Shown: one piece after another, positions 32,690 to 44,034 of the stretch
Layout: every line of letters starts with the position of its first letter
Position numbering within the stretch: position 1 is the first letter of the stretch
Assembly (NCBI GenBank): GCA_021234155.1
Contig: JAJEKV010000046.1
Span: 9,987,012 to 10,051,011 of the forward strand
From: Isoetes taiwanensis
Taxonomy: Eukaryota; Streptophyta; Lycopodiopsida; Isoetales; Isoetaceae
DNA length: 64,000 bases
Direction: 5' to 3'
Translations under genes and position numbers: made by a program
Notes under the pieces: generated by a model
What the model saw: the letters and a program-made list of their open reading frames with translations, nothing else
Databases searched by the model: none
What the model was told of the DNA's origin: nothing

Positions 32690-34554
32690 GCTGTGCATGT
32701 TAGCTACAAATTGAACTCAAATATCTCAGAGAAAACATCTCTTATAAGCACATATACAGATATACAGATTACCATGTCAGTGTTTTCCAATATAGAGATG
32801 TATTCTATCACAACATATCATGATTCAGAAAGCACGAATTCTCAAAAACCCCACTTTAAACAACAGAATCATTAGTTGCAACGCCCACAGTAGATGAAGC
32901 AAATAAAGGCCAGAATACAGAAGTTTTTTTTGCAAAATCTCAATTATATTCTCTTGAGACACTAATATTCATGATCTCACTTGATAGCATAATGATTGTT
33001 AAAGAAATAAGCATCATATAGGAAGCTTTAGAAGATAGAACATGCCTGTACAATGTCTCTGCTCCAAAATGAGATGCTCAAGTTATGAGAAATCACAGCT
33101 AGGGTTTGGCATGCTACAATCATAAAATGCAACCGGAAATAGAGATAGTTAGATGCGTCTCATGCATTATCGAATCCATGCCTTCATTATCCATATCAAA
33201 ACACGAAACCATGAATCTTACCAATAAGTCTTTCCCCATTTTTGGTATATCGGAAACATTCTCCGATAGCCAAAGCCCTTGAAACCTTAGGATATTAACC
33301 TTAAAAAAAATTCTAAAAAGTTTTCCACTTGCCTGTAAAACCAAATTTAAACAATAGATACTTTCATCTTTGTAAACATTTCTTCTTTCTTGTCTTTCTA
33401 ATCTAACGGGCTACAAAACGTATTTTGATTCGATTAGCCTATCCACTTGGCCTGTCAATAAACTAAACTTCAATGGATTTTAGGAATTTCCAATAACGGT
33501 TGAGAAAATTTGAAAAATCCCTGATAATTTCCTCCGGTTAAGAAAATTGGAAAAATCCCCTATGATTTCCTCTCGGACCTCAAGCAATCAACGAGACCAA
33601 AAGAAAGGACTCTATGAAGTATTTGAGGCGGCCAGTGATGCCGATTTTGCTATTTTTGGATCAGTGGAAACACCTTAAAGATCAGGTTTTCTGCTCGGAT
33701 TAGGCTTGGTTTTTAGAAAAAAGAATTTTGCATCGAACCTGACTACCGTAAGAAATGGATGGGCATGCATCATTTTTGGATCTTAATTTCCAATTACGGA
33801 AAGAACTCGAGAAGATTGGTCTTTTTCTTACTTGCTCTCAGTTTTCTCGATGTGTCCCTTTTTCCAGGTGCGAATACTCATATTACAGCAATCCTTCCAT
33901 CTTAAACAGACATTTCAAGTAGGAGGTTCTTATGTGCATCATGTATGCCTTCATGCAAAAAGTTAGTTCACAGTTGGTCTAATGGGAAAGCTTGCAATGG
34001 TTCCAAAAGGGATTCTTGTCTCATACTCCGAGTCATTAGAAACCAATAAGGAAGCACATTGTTCATTCAAACATCATTTAGATCTTGTAACAATAGAAAT
34101 AGATCATCTTGTTCACATGTACTAAATTGCCAGTATCGACAATAAATATGTATTCTGCCATAAATGAGCGAATAGCAGAAAATCTTTTAGTAATTGAAGT
34201 TAATATCTCTTAAGAGATGTAGGCGGTGATGGAGCTGTCTTTGTCTATCAATTTTACAGCATAAATTTGTGCAACGACCCAGCACAGAATTAATTGCTCT
34301 TTGAGGTCTAGCTTCCTAGAATAAGGAAATGAAGTCCGCAAAGGTTACCCAAGCCTCGGAATAGTGGTCATCAAAGCAAATTCATGCAAATAAACTGAAT
34401 TTTCGTTTGAAAAATAATAGTTTTCTCTTTTGTTTTGCTATTCACGTCTAAAACAGGTTCCTGTGATGTTTCGGATAGGTTTATCTGCTGGTTCAAACTA
34501 TGAGGTGTACAAGTATCCTTGTCAAACTATGATAGTGAGAATTCCAGTTTAAGT
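32690..34554. other. Unannotated stretch, no gene seen
   Basis: A short near-direct repeat lies near 33,500-33,570 (AAAATTxGAAAAATCCC-TGATxATTTCCTC). No coding signal was recognised. Confidence 0.4.
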
Positions 34555-35289
34555 TATAAAGTCGTATTTAATTAAAGTGGGACTCATTCCATTCCCACTT
34601 TTTTTCGGAACTCTGTTATTTTACACAAAAAGGAGCACCCCGACCCGAAAACTGTCCTTAATTCGAATTTTTGTCTGTTACTGTGCATTCAAACTTTCTC
34701 CCAGTTTTCTCGGATAACGAGTCGAGTCCCTGTTTTGGGGCTTATTTGTCATTCAAAATAAGAGTTTTTCGCGTGAGGGTGAATTCCTTTACCAAGACAT
34801 TTTGGCTCTATTTTCTTAGGTGGGTAGACAAGAGATCACAAATTCCAACAAAAATTAAGCAAATTGTTTACTTAATCACCAAAAAATACTAGTTTTGAGA
34901 TACCTTATATTTATAAATGGGCTCATTACAATATATATTACAAGGTGGGTGAGCGACCATAGTGGTCGATTATCACAATGATTACACCCTCTTCACGCAT
35001 GAACCACCTAGTGCAAACGGCGTGGAGCTCTGGGCCCAAGTCACGAGCAACTTACGACGATAGAAATTTGTATGAGGAGTTCCTTCATAGGCCACGCGTG
35101 CTTGTATGTCCAACTGATGTCACCACCCTCTTCTGCAGGCATCTTTCTTCAATGAACTGGTCTTTTCATTGCTCCCAAGCATGTACTATCCGGTCGAGAT
35201 AAGGACCGCAAAGACAAAAATCAAGTTAGTCAAGTGATGCTACAGTGCAAAAAAATTAAAATAAAACACGGTTCTTAGGGCCATTTTTG

Positions 35290-35600
35290 GAAAATACAGG
35301 GCTGAGAGCCTTTTTCTCGACTCCCGAGTCGAAAAAGGCGCTCAAAGCCAAAAACGCAGTTTTAGGGGTCGAAGGCCTTTCTCGACTTCAGCGAGTCGAG
35401 AAAGGCGTACTCAAGCTTAAAAACGCAGGTTTTAGGGGTCGAGGAAGGCCTTTCTCGACTCGCGAGTCGAGAAAGGCGACTCAAAGCAGTTTTAGGGGTC
35501 GGAAGGCCTTTCGACTTCGCGAGTCGAGAAAGGCGACCAAAGCCAAAAAAACTTAGGGCCTTTCTCGACTCATGAAGTCGAGAAAGGCACTTCAGTAAAA
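35290..35600. repeat. Tandem array of about five palindromes (CTTTCTCGACT..AGTCGAGAAAG)
   Basis: Five units spaced about 50-75 bp apart each carry an inverted repeat of GGCCTTTCTCGACT and AGTCGAGAAAGGC. The third (35,448-35,477) is a perfect 30-bp palindrome, while the others have 1-5 bp loops or mismatches. Between palindromes are partial repeats of AAAGCCAAAAACGCAGTTTT and AGGGGTCG. A sixth, shorter version (TTCTCGACTCAGTAGTCGAG) lies at 37,546 in the same element. Confidence 0.9.
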
Positions 35601-35711
35601 AGGCAATTTCAAGGGCTAGACATTATTTTTGCGGAGCATCATTTTATCTATCTTCCATCTAATTTTCCACCATAGTTTATTATTCTATCACACCATAGTT
35701 TATTGTTTGTC

Positions 35712-36005
35712 TCACAGCACATTAGTATTTAGCACACATTAGTATTTAACAATTGTTTTTATACTAGCACACGTTAGTATTAGCACACATTAGCATTTTT
35801 ATACTAGCACACCTTAATTAGCACACATTAGTACTTTATACTACCACAATTAGCACACAATTAGTACTTTATACTACCACAATTAGTATTAGCACACATT
35901 AGCATTTTTATACATTAGTACACATTAGTATTAGCACACATTAGTTTTAGCACACATTAGCATTTTATACTAGCACACATTAGTATTAGCACACACTATA
36001 CTATA
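35712..36005. repeat. Minisatellite of AGCACACATTAGTATT-type units
   Basis: About a dozen irregular copies of TAGCACACATTAGTATTT and variants (TTTATACTAGCACAC, CACAATTAGTACTTTATACT). Confidence 0.85.
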
Positions 36006-37689
36006 CTATGTATTTTTTAATAAACACAATATTTTATGTATTTTCTATGAAAAATTACCCTCCCCATAAATTTCCTATGTATTTTCTATGATAAATAGAC
36101 CCTCCCCATGTATTTATCTAATGGACATCATATGCACCTATAATGCACATAATAATAACTGAAAAATAATTTACCCTACTTACCCTTACAACTAATAATA
36201 ATGCAGTATACAAATATTATGACAACTTCAAAACTCACTCTACGTGACTTATTTTCAAGACTTATTTAATTGTTTCTTATACCCTCCCTTTTTCCCCCAA
36301 TATTTGAATTTTCAAGACTTATTTAATTGTTTCTTATACCCCGCCCTTTTTTCCCCCCAATGAATTTTGAAATTTGGTACACACCTTTGTGCCGCAGATC
36401 CTGTTGTACCACTTGGAAACCACTCTGGTTTCCGGCAGATCTGCACCACGAATCCGTCGAAAAGGAATGACAGAGCTTCTTAATGGCTATGGCGGAGCAA
36501 ATTTAGACGGTATGACCCTCATTCCTTCTGCTAGCCGTAAACGTAGCCCTCTAATGAAGAAAGGCACGAAATGGCAAAAGGAGCAGGCCGGCCGGATCAA
36601 GACAAGGGCAAACGCTTAGGCAAGAGATCGGAGATGGCAGAAAGATGCAAGAGCAGGGCAGATCGTCAGCCAAGGACCAGATCTGCGAGAATATTTTAGA
36701 GATGGTTCTTCAACAAAAGTTTCCTGTGCTAGATGCTCGACATATCCATGCTCTGTGCTGGAACTACCTGCACCAAACAGCCAAATGTGTTCATATTCTT
36801 CACGAATCCTCGTGTTTAGGTTCTGGAGATGTCATTCGAATCTTCAAGACCAGATCTATAGACTCACAAAGGCAAAATCGGCTCCCTCGCTTGAATGGAT
36901 AGTGCGGGCCGCTGGCTAAAGATAAGCCACAACAAATCGATGGTGCACTTGACAGTCCTGTCCACCACCAGTTCGAGCTCTGCAACTCGAGTCGACCAAG
37001 CGGTGCAGCAACTCCGGCATGGTGCTCCATCTCCAGCTTGAGAAAAACACGATCTGGTCTGCCTCTGCACCCCACGATCTGGTCCGCCCTGCCTGATCCG
37101 CCTCTGCACCCCACGATATGCCCCTGCCTGATCTCGCCAAATGCTAGGAAAAGGAGATTCCGGTTGCAGAATCCGACTTCTACAGGCTTGATCTTCATCT
37201 CTGCTCCGTTTCACGAAGTTTGGCAATCGGGCGAATTTCCTTGCTCCCACTTGCGGCGGTTGGTACATATGAGAAGGCGGATTTGTTACGTATGTTTCTG
37301 AAGAAGGGCCGGTTCGGCACCAAAGAAAGGGCTCCTGTCAGCTATTCCGGCATATGTAAACCGGTCTGGGCAACGTGGCTTTCTATCCCGGCTCCAGAGA
37401 GTTGAGTCCCTGTTTGTAGATCCCAGATCCTATCCTGTTTGCAGATGTCCGATCCTATTTGCAGGTGTTCCTATTTGCAGGTGTTGGCAGTGACTAGAGT
37501 TGTTGCTTCCGGAGTTGTTTTGCTCAGCCCTGATAAAGACTTATCAATTCTCGACTCAGTAGTCGAGAACACGGTTTATATTATTTTATTAAATTAATTA
37601 AATTATTTTATATTTAATTGAATTAATTAGTAATTATATTTTAATATTATCATTTTTAATCTCAAGGGGATATATTCCCCTTTAGTTAT

Positions 37690-37960
37690 TTTGGTTTTCC
37701 CCTCTCCCCTTCCCCCTTCATCTCTTCCCCCAACTCTTCCCACTTGCCCCCTCTTCTCACCGGCCTTTCCTTCTCACCTCCCCTTGCCCCTCTTCTCCCC
37801 CCCTCGAACTCACCTCCCCTTGCACTCTCCTCTCACCTCCCTTGCCCCCTCTTCTCAACCCCTTTTCGAACTTCTCCCCCAACTTCTCTCCTTCCCCTCC
37901 CCTCCCTCTCCCCCAACTTCTCCCTTCCCCTTCCCTCCCCTAATCTAACAACGATTCAAT
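37690..37960. repeat. Pyrimidine (C/T) tract
   Basis: About 270 bp of almost pure C and T on the plus strand. The Pro/Ser/Leu-rich frames across it are compositional artefacts. Confidence 0.85.
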
Positions 37961-38059
37961 GTAAAAAAAAATTGTCATTCTGAGTCCCATTTTCGGTCCC
38001 GAGTCCCAAAATTCGAGATTTGTCCCACTTTAATTAAATACGACTTTATAGTTTTGAGC

Positions 38060-38935
38060 CAGCCTTGAATTATTAATTCTGAGATCTTTTATTTAGTCTT
38101 GGATACAAATGCCTATTAAGAATTCCATTACTTTATGATGCTTTCAGTTGAGAAGTGTATGTAAAACGCCGGTATTATGTCTTTGGGGACCACTCAATTT
38201 TATAATGACCGCATTCTTGAGAAGCTAGATAAGCATTGCATGTATGCTTATGCGAGAGATGGCAACTACAAATCTTTCTAGTATGCATTTGATACTTACG
38301 TCCAAGAAATGGTTTCATCTCCCAAAGAATGCCTTTAAATGCACATGTAGAGCCATTGGCCAATAATGCAAGTCTGTAGGTGGAACATTAATAGTACGTG
38401 AAGATTGGCAAAGCAAGTCCCTTAAGGATATTATGATCTTTGATCCAAAATGATGGATGCGAACCACATTACATATTAACAGAATGCTATCATCTTCATG
38501 AAAATAACTGGCATGTGATTCCGTTCGGTGAGAAGGGCTTCGTTTCTGTGCAGGAATAATGCGTGATGATAAGCTTAATATCAAAGTTCGGGCAGGGTTT
38601 TCTAGAAGGAATTCAGGTTTTCTGGCCAGAAATGAATGCATGGAATGAACCGAGAGTCACATGATTGAACAACCTAGATGGCAGCACGTAGTCCTTGTTG
38701 ACCATAAACATATGCATGCTTCATGGATAATTTCCATCTGTTCAGGATAAGCTGGATAGAAAAGTTATTACTTGTTATGTGATTATTAAGTTGTTTTTAT
38801 TCATGGTTTCAAGTACAAAATTGTGCTAGGCTAGTAACACAATAGCAGGGTTGTATTAGAAGATGTCTAACTATGGGCATTCACCATTTTTGGGTGCCCG
38901 CATCTTTGTAACTCTGTGAAGGACTATTTCCTGAC
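38060..38935. other. Unannotated stretch, no gene seen
   Basis: Short reading frames only; nothing recognisable. Confidence 0.4.
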
Positions 38936-40157
38936 CCACCGACCTAGCCGACCTGCCGACCTAGGTGGGAGAAGACCGACCTAGGTGGGGATTTTTTGCC
39001 GACCTACCGACCTATTCTGCCAAAATTCAACTTTCTCTTTTCCTGCAGATAATGCATAAACAACATGCAATACATCTCCACTTCTAAATAAATAGTGAAT
39101 CTGGACAAGTTTACAGCTGAAATAATTTCTAAATAGTTGATTTATAGTATTAAACTTCAAACAATATCTACATAGAGAATCAATACTTCATAGCAAGTTG
39201 TTTCTCATGAATTTCAGACAAAAACTGTGGAGTCCTGACAACAGTAGCAAGAGAAATTAACATTGAAAATTGTAAGAAAGATTGAGGTTGTAGAACAACA
39301 AAACAGAGTCTATAAATTCTCAAACCAAGTTGATTAAACTCAAGCATCCCAAGAGTCTAAGAAACAAAAGCAAGGTAGTGTTGGAAAATAAAAAAGCCAT
39401 ACACTGCCAGGAATGAAGATATTATTAGAGATATATTCTTCTTAAGAATGATTAATAAGTAGGTACCTGTGTGGTGGAGCAAGCAACAGCGTCGAACAAA
39501 TTGTATGATAGCCTTTGCTGGGCAGTCCAGGTGCCTGGTCCCATTCTGTAGGCATGATGAAGATTTTAAGTGAAGCTCTAACGTCAGACAGTACAAAATT
39601 TGAAAAGGATTTGTGTTTACCCAACAACGAAGAAGGAAGTTCCATCCAAATGCCATGACAGCACAAATCTTTCCGTATTCTGGAAGATTATTTCGATAAA
39701 TCCGTGATATTCACCAGATATAACAGAAGTTCCAAGCGCTGGAGTTCCAAGCAATCAGTGACCTAATATAATAATAATTGCTAATAGCTACTGGAATGAG
39801 ACATAATACAAAAGAACACAAGACTGACCTCAAAATCAGCTGTTCTGGCATCTTAGATTAGTCTTCCATCCTAGAATCAAAAAAATGGTGCAACAAGCTT
39901 ACTTGGAGCTCGATTGGCTATATCTTGGCTTACATCGATTGAAACAGAGAGTAGAAGGACTCATGAAGGGATTTGGATGCTGAAATCTAGTCCAAAATGC
40001 TCTGTTCCGGCTGTTTCAACGCCTACGGGATGCAAGACAGAAAAGGGGGGAAATTTTTTTTTTTGCCTTTTAAGACCCATCCGACCTTGGGTCGGATTAG
40101 GCCGACTCCGACCTAGGTCGGAAACGCTCGGATTTTAGGGCCGACCTAGGTCGGCCC
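38936..40157. mobile_element. Foldback-like pair of CCGACCTAGGTCGG motif clusters
   Basis: The left cluster (38,936-39,016) has six GACCTA/CCGACC motifs, including CCGACCTAGGTGGG twice. The right cluster (40,075-40,157) has the palindrome CCGACCTAGGTCGG twice plus CCGACCTTGGGTCGG. The motif is self-complementary, so the two clusters can pair with each other. About 1 kb of unassigned DNA lies between. This modular layout recalls foldback elements. No target duplication was identified, so boundaries are uncertain. Confidence 0.4.
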
Positions 40158-40290
40158 CAACCATGCCTGACATACATTTTCAGACTAAATTCATCTTGAA
40201 TTCATCTTAAATTCAATTTCAGGACAAATTCTATCATGATCTGCTATATCTCTAAAGTAGGAAGCACAACCCAGCCCTAGTTCCCTTCAG

Positions 40291-41140
40291 GGTTGTGATG
40301 CTTCAGTTGTGCTGGATGTTTCAAACAGTGGAAAAGAAGCCAATGAAAACAAGAATTCTCTTCTCGGCTTCAATTACATTGATAAAACCAAAGCTGGTGT
40401 TGAAAATCATTGCCCAGGGGGTTGTCTCGTGTGCTGGTGTACTTGCAGTGTTGCAAGAGACTCTGTGTTTTTTAGTTCTGCATGATCGCTTGCTTTTGTT
40501 CTCTTTTAAAATGCTAAATTAAGTTGCATTTTGTGGTAGAGTGGGGGACCTACTTGGGCTGTACATTTGGAAGGAAAGATGCAGCATTTCTATAATGAAC
40601 AAAGCAGATCACTTTCTTCCAAGGCCGAAGCTTAACTTCCCAACACTGGTTGAGAACTTTAAAAATGTACGTTAGATAAACATGCGATGATCACTCTCTG
40701 GTATGCGTTGAGCAGAGTTGAGCAGAGCTGAGTTGAATTGAGTAGAACTAAATTGAATTGGATTGACTTTTATCATCTACTCGATCACCTTATCACATAT
40801 CTGCATTGCACTGTGGCAGACGACAATAACATCAGATTCGCGCAGTGCCAATTCCACAACAAAAGGTGCTACAACTTGGACCGCCGTTAGCAACACAGGA
40901 AAACTAGATCCATCTCTGGACCCCCAAGATCTAGCATATCTTCAGAAGCTCTGTGGCCTTGTCCCTACAAATACCACCATCTTGACTAACCTAGACTTTA
41001 TCACCGATTGCATTTTTGACAACCATATTTACCAGCATTTGCTTATTGCAAAAGGGCTTCTCAACTCTGACCGAGCCGTCTACACTAGTGGAGAACATTT
41101 CAAGCAAGGATATGTGTGCACTTGCAAGGGTATGTACAAC
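40291..41140 (+). pseudogene. Class III peroxidase pseudogene (exons 2 to 4 region)
   Basis: After an acceptor-like CCCTTCAG the frame reads GCDASVVLDVSNSGKEANEN, KNSLLGFNYIDKTKAGVENH and CPG. A compensated double frameshift leaves VVSCAGVLAV and ARDSV. This is the secretory plant peroxidase segment from the Ca-binding GCDASVLLD to the VVSCADILA helix. At 40,890-41,095 the C-terminal part follows in one frame: GKLDPSLDPQDLAYLQKLCG, FDNHIYQHLLIAKGLLNSDR. The catalytic distal His region lies upstream and is absent, and the proximal heme-binding His segment between the two blocks is missing or destroyed. Introns appear retained, so this is a DNA-level duplicate that has decayed. Confidence 0.88.
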
Positions 41141-41199
41141 ACCTCTACTTATGGTAAACTTGAGAGGTTTGGCCTACAGATTCTGAGGCGACGAAGACT

Positions 41200-43570
41200 G
41201 CTATAAATAACGAAAATAAGGATAATTCGTTCGTGCGATTGAAAGTCCATCCATGCTCTTATGCAGGTTTGGTTTGTTAGTATATATTATTAATCGTCCA
41301 TTCTCACTGCTTTCCCATTGCAACTTGGCGGTCCGCCTTGCTCCAATTACTCTTGTAAGCTCTTTATAACACTAAACCAGTATCATTTTTATAAACGTCC
41401 TATCTATTAATATGTGATTGTCTATCTGGCTATCCTAGAGCATTTAGGTAAAGTTGTTGAGTATTAATAGTCATGTGAGATATTCTAGCTAGCCTAGAGC
41501 ATTAATAGGTAAAGTCATTGAGTACTAACAGTCATGTGAGACATTGTTCAAAGGGTTTAGACAAGTTCTACCATTGTGCAAAATCCATAAGGCATACAAA
41601 ACCCCTGCTTGAATCTATTGAATGAATCCTAGGACATTAACAACATTGTAAGTCCCCCCTCCCTCCCACCTTTTTATCTTTATAGATAGAGAGGACCAAG
41701 CTTGAAAGAGACAAAGGGTTTGAAGGTCATATCATAAAGCACAATTTTCTTAAGATGCATCTTTTATGATGGAGCATTTACATTATATTGTTGCCCAAAG
41801 GATTGCCCTCTGGCTTATTCAATAGAAAAGCGGAGATGCAGCAACAATGCAGACTGTTCATCTACCCAACCCAAATTTAAGATTGATGGCAGTTTACAAG
41901 AAAACCTCTATCAAAATATGACTGGAACAATGGCATATTTGTGATCATCTTAGAAAATAATACTATTGAAGCTGGTTTTTTGCTACAAACGAATGATAAA
42001 TCTAAAGGAAAGAGGACATGTTTTCCTTTGGTTTATTATTATTTTTTTAGTGCTAGCTGATCATTTTGCATTTCAAATGCTGCTTTATTGTTCTATTGTA
42101 GTGAATGGTTCTACACTAGCAAGGCTAAGGTTTTCCATTTAAACTGGGTCTCAGCTGCAAGCAGTGATCAGCAGTCGAAAACTGCAACAACGTCGAAAAC
42201 AAGTCAAATGTATTATGTTTCGCATAAATAAGTATCAGATATGCTAGGCAATATAATGTGCAAAGTGTGGGTGGACATGGAAACACTTTTTAGGCATTGG
42301 AAAGACTAAGCGAATGAAGAATATTTAGTCATTGTAACCTATGTTGGAGTCTCTTATGAATTTTGTACTGAAACTGTCACTGTAACAGTTAAAGTGATGT
42401 TATACTTATAAAAGGACTAAACTACTGGATTTGGACTTCAATATGCTTGTGCTAATGAACGCAACAAAAGTCCACACTTAGAGCAGTTTAGGCTATATTT
42501 ATATATATCTCACTTATATTCTACTTGCTACCCAATTCAACTCATGTAGAAACACCAGCGTGTGTTTCAAATTGCTAATATGTGTGCTTCTCAAACTTCA
42601 ACTTGTGTATATCATAAACACCATCTAAGACTACCATGTGCATATTCATGGTTAAGAATAATAAATATTAAAATATGCCCCTGGCAAGCTGCAAAATGGT
42701 TGCACGATCATCAAAACCATGCATTGAACACATGAAAGCTGGCACATAGGGTTGAATCTGTGGAGCAGAGACTAGCTAACAATTAAAGCCTAATTTCACG
42801 CACTATGATGGAAAGCTAGCTTGTTTTGAACATGCTGTGATCCATTGGAATGATTGCAATGTACTAGCCATACACTTAGAGCAGTCTAGGCACATGCTTA
42901 GAGCAGTATAGGCTGTATTTATGTATCTCTCACTTATCTTCTACCTCTACCCAATTGAGCTCATGTAGAAACACGGATGCGTGTTTCAAACTGCTAATAT
43001 GTGTACTTCTTAAACTTTTTTTTGTGCATACCATAAACACCACATGAGACTACCATGTGCATATTCATGATTAAGAATAAGTATCAGAATAGATGTCCGC
43101 AATATGCACATGAAGAACTTCATCTTCTGGATAACATAAACACAGAGGATAACCACATTATCTTCCATGTACTCCAATCCTGTGACAGGTTTCTATGTAT
43201 ATAAATAAATTCTCCTTGTCAACTGCATCACTAATGCTACCCATTACTAATAGCTTTGAGGAACCTTCTATTGACTAGATTGGTTGCTGGAGGAGGAACC
43301 GAGCTTCAGAAACATGCTCATGAAATAGGAAGGACAAGATTATATTTGCTATCTCTGCTACAAAATAGTATTTGTCATTCAACTATTATTATAGCGTAGA
43401 CCAACAGATAGAGTCTTGCCCTATTTCATGAGCAAAAATGATCCTTCCAAATATAATATGGTTTTTCAGATTTGTTGATGAAGATGTCACATACTATACC
43501 ACCTGTACCTGCACTTGCATAAAAATTCAGTGGTAATATCCTTACCTATCCTTCCATACCATTTATATTC
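41200..43570. other. Unannotated stretch with diverged duplications
   Basis: A roughly 190-bp direct repeat (TTAGAGCAGTxTAGGCT...ACTACCATGTGCATATTCATG) occurs at 42,478-42,665 and 42,887-43,082. A shorter one (AGAGCATTxAxxAGGTAAAGT...AGTCATGTGAGA) occurs at 41,437-41,485 and 41,495-41,545. No gene was recognised. Confidence 0.45.
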
Positions 43571-43574
43571 TTCA

Positions 43575-44013
43575 TTGCGCAATTTTGGCATTGTGTTGTG
43601 CATCGTTTTTGAATAGCCTAGATGTTGGACATGCTTTTACACCCTCTAGTTTCATCCGTTCAAAGCTGATCAGTGGCTGCAAGCAAGGCCTTGTGGAAGG
43701 TTATCATTACCTTAATCTTATTTATCAAATAGTTGGCATATTAAATTCCGTGGAACATTTTAATTGCATATTGGATCACCTCGAATGATGTGGTTGTTGG
43801 ACGTGGGTGGGATCTTGATCAAGAACTTCCCATACCAAACAAATTGTACATCTTGCAAAACATTACTAGGTGCATGCCATAACCGTGTGGATGTGCAACA
43901 AGCAAAGTATATATCAGAATGGATTCTCGAATATCCTAATGATGCAATATATGCCTTCCTTGTAAACATCTACACTGTAAATGCAATGTTAAAAATTTAC
44001 AGTGTTGTGATAG
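43575..44013 (+). pseudogene. PPR protein pseudogene (C-terminal PLS/E-domain region)
   Basis: Two frames read in order as the end of a plant PLS-class pentatricopeptide repeat protein: SGCKQGLVEGYHYLNLIYQI and VEHFNCILDHL (the GLVDEG..YF.. / EHY.CMVDLL pattern). After a frameshift near 43,785 comes CTSCKTLLGACHNRVDVQQA then DAIYAFLVNIYTVNAM (the W.TLLGACR.HG..E.A / Y.LLSNIYA pattern). Such proteins edit or process organellar RNA. At least one frameshift, stops and loss of most repeats show it is a remnant. It abuts the truncated end of the Ty3 element at about 44,035. Confidence 0.85.
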
Positions 44014-44034
44014 TAGAAAAATGCACAATTTGAA

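Larger units (their letters stand above)
34555..38050. mobile_element. Non-autonomous TIR DNA transposon-like element, 3.5 kb
   Basis: Perfect 29-bp terminal inverted repeats, TATAAAGTCGTATTTAATTA followed by AAGTGGGAC, at 34,555-34,583 and inverted at 38,022-38,050. GGGACTC motifs lie just inside both ends. The 3,496-bp interior has no transposase-like frame. It contains a palindrome array (35,290-35,600), an AGCACACATTAGTATT minisatellite, two internal tandem duplications (36,034-36,110 and 36,252-36,366), a GC-richer 1-kb block and a pyrimidine tract. Flanks (AGTTTAAGT / GTTTTGAGC) give no clean target duplication. A MULE-like element with captured DNA is one reading; superfamily is not assigned. 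Confidence 0.65.

Noticed and set aside
35290-36005. CRISPR-like array
   Set aside because: Units are unequal, palindromes are the repeated part with partly repeated spacers, there are no cas genes, and the context is a plant transposon.
37691-37983. Pro/Ser/Leu-rich frames suggesting an extensin-like protein
   Set aside because: They lie in a simple C/T tract and are open by composition alone.
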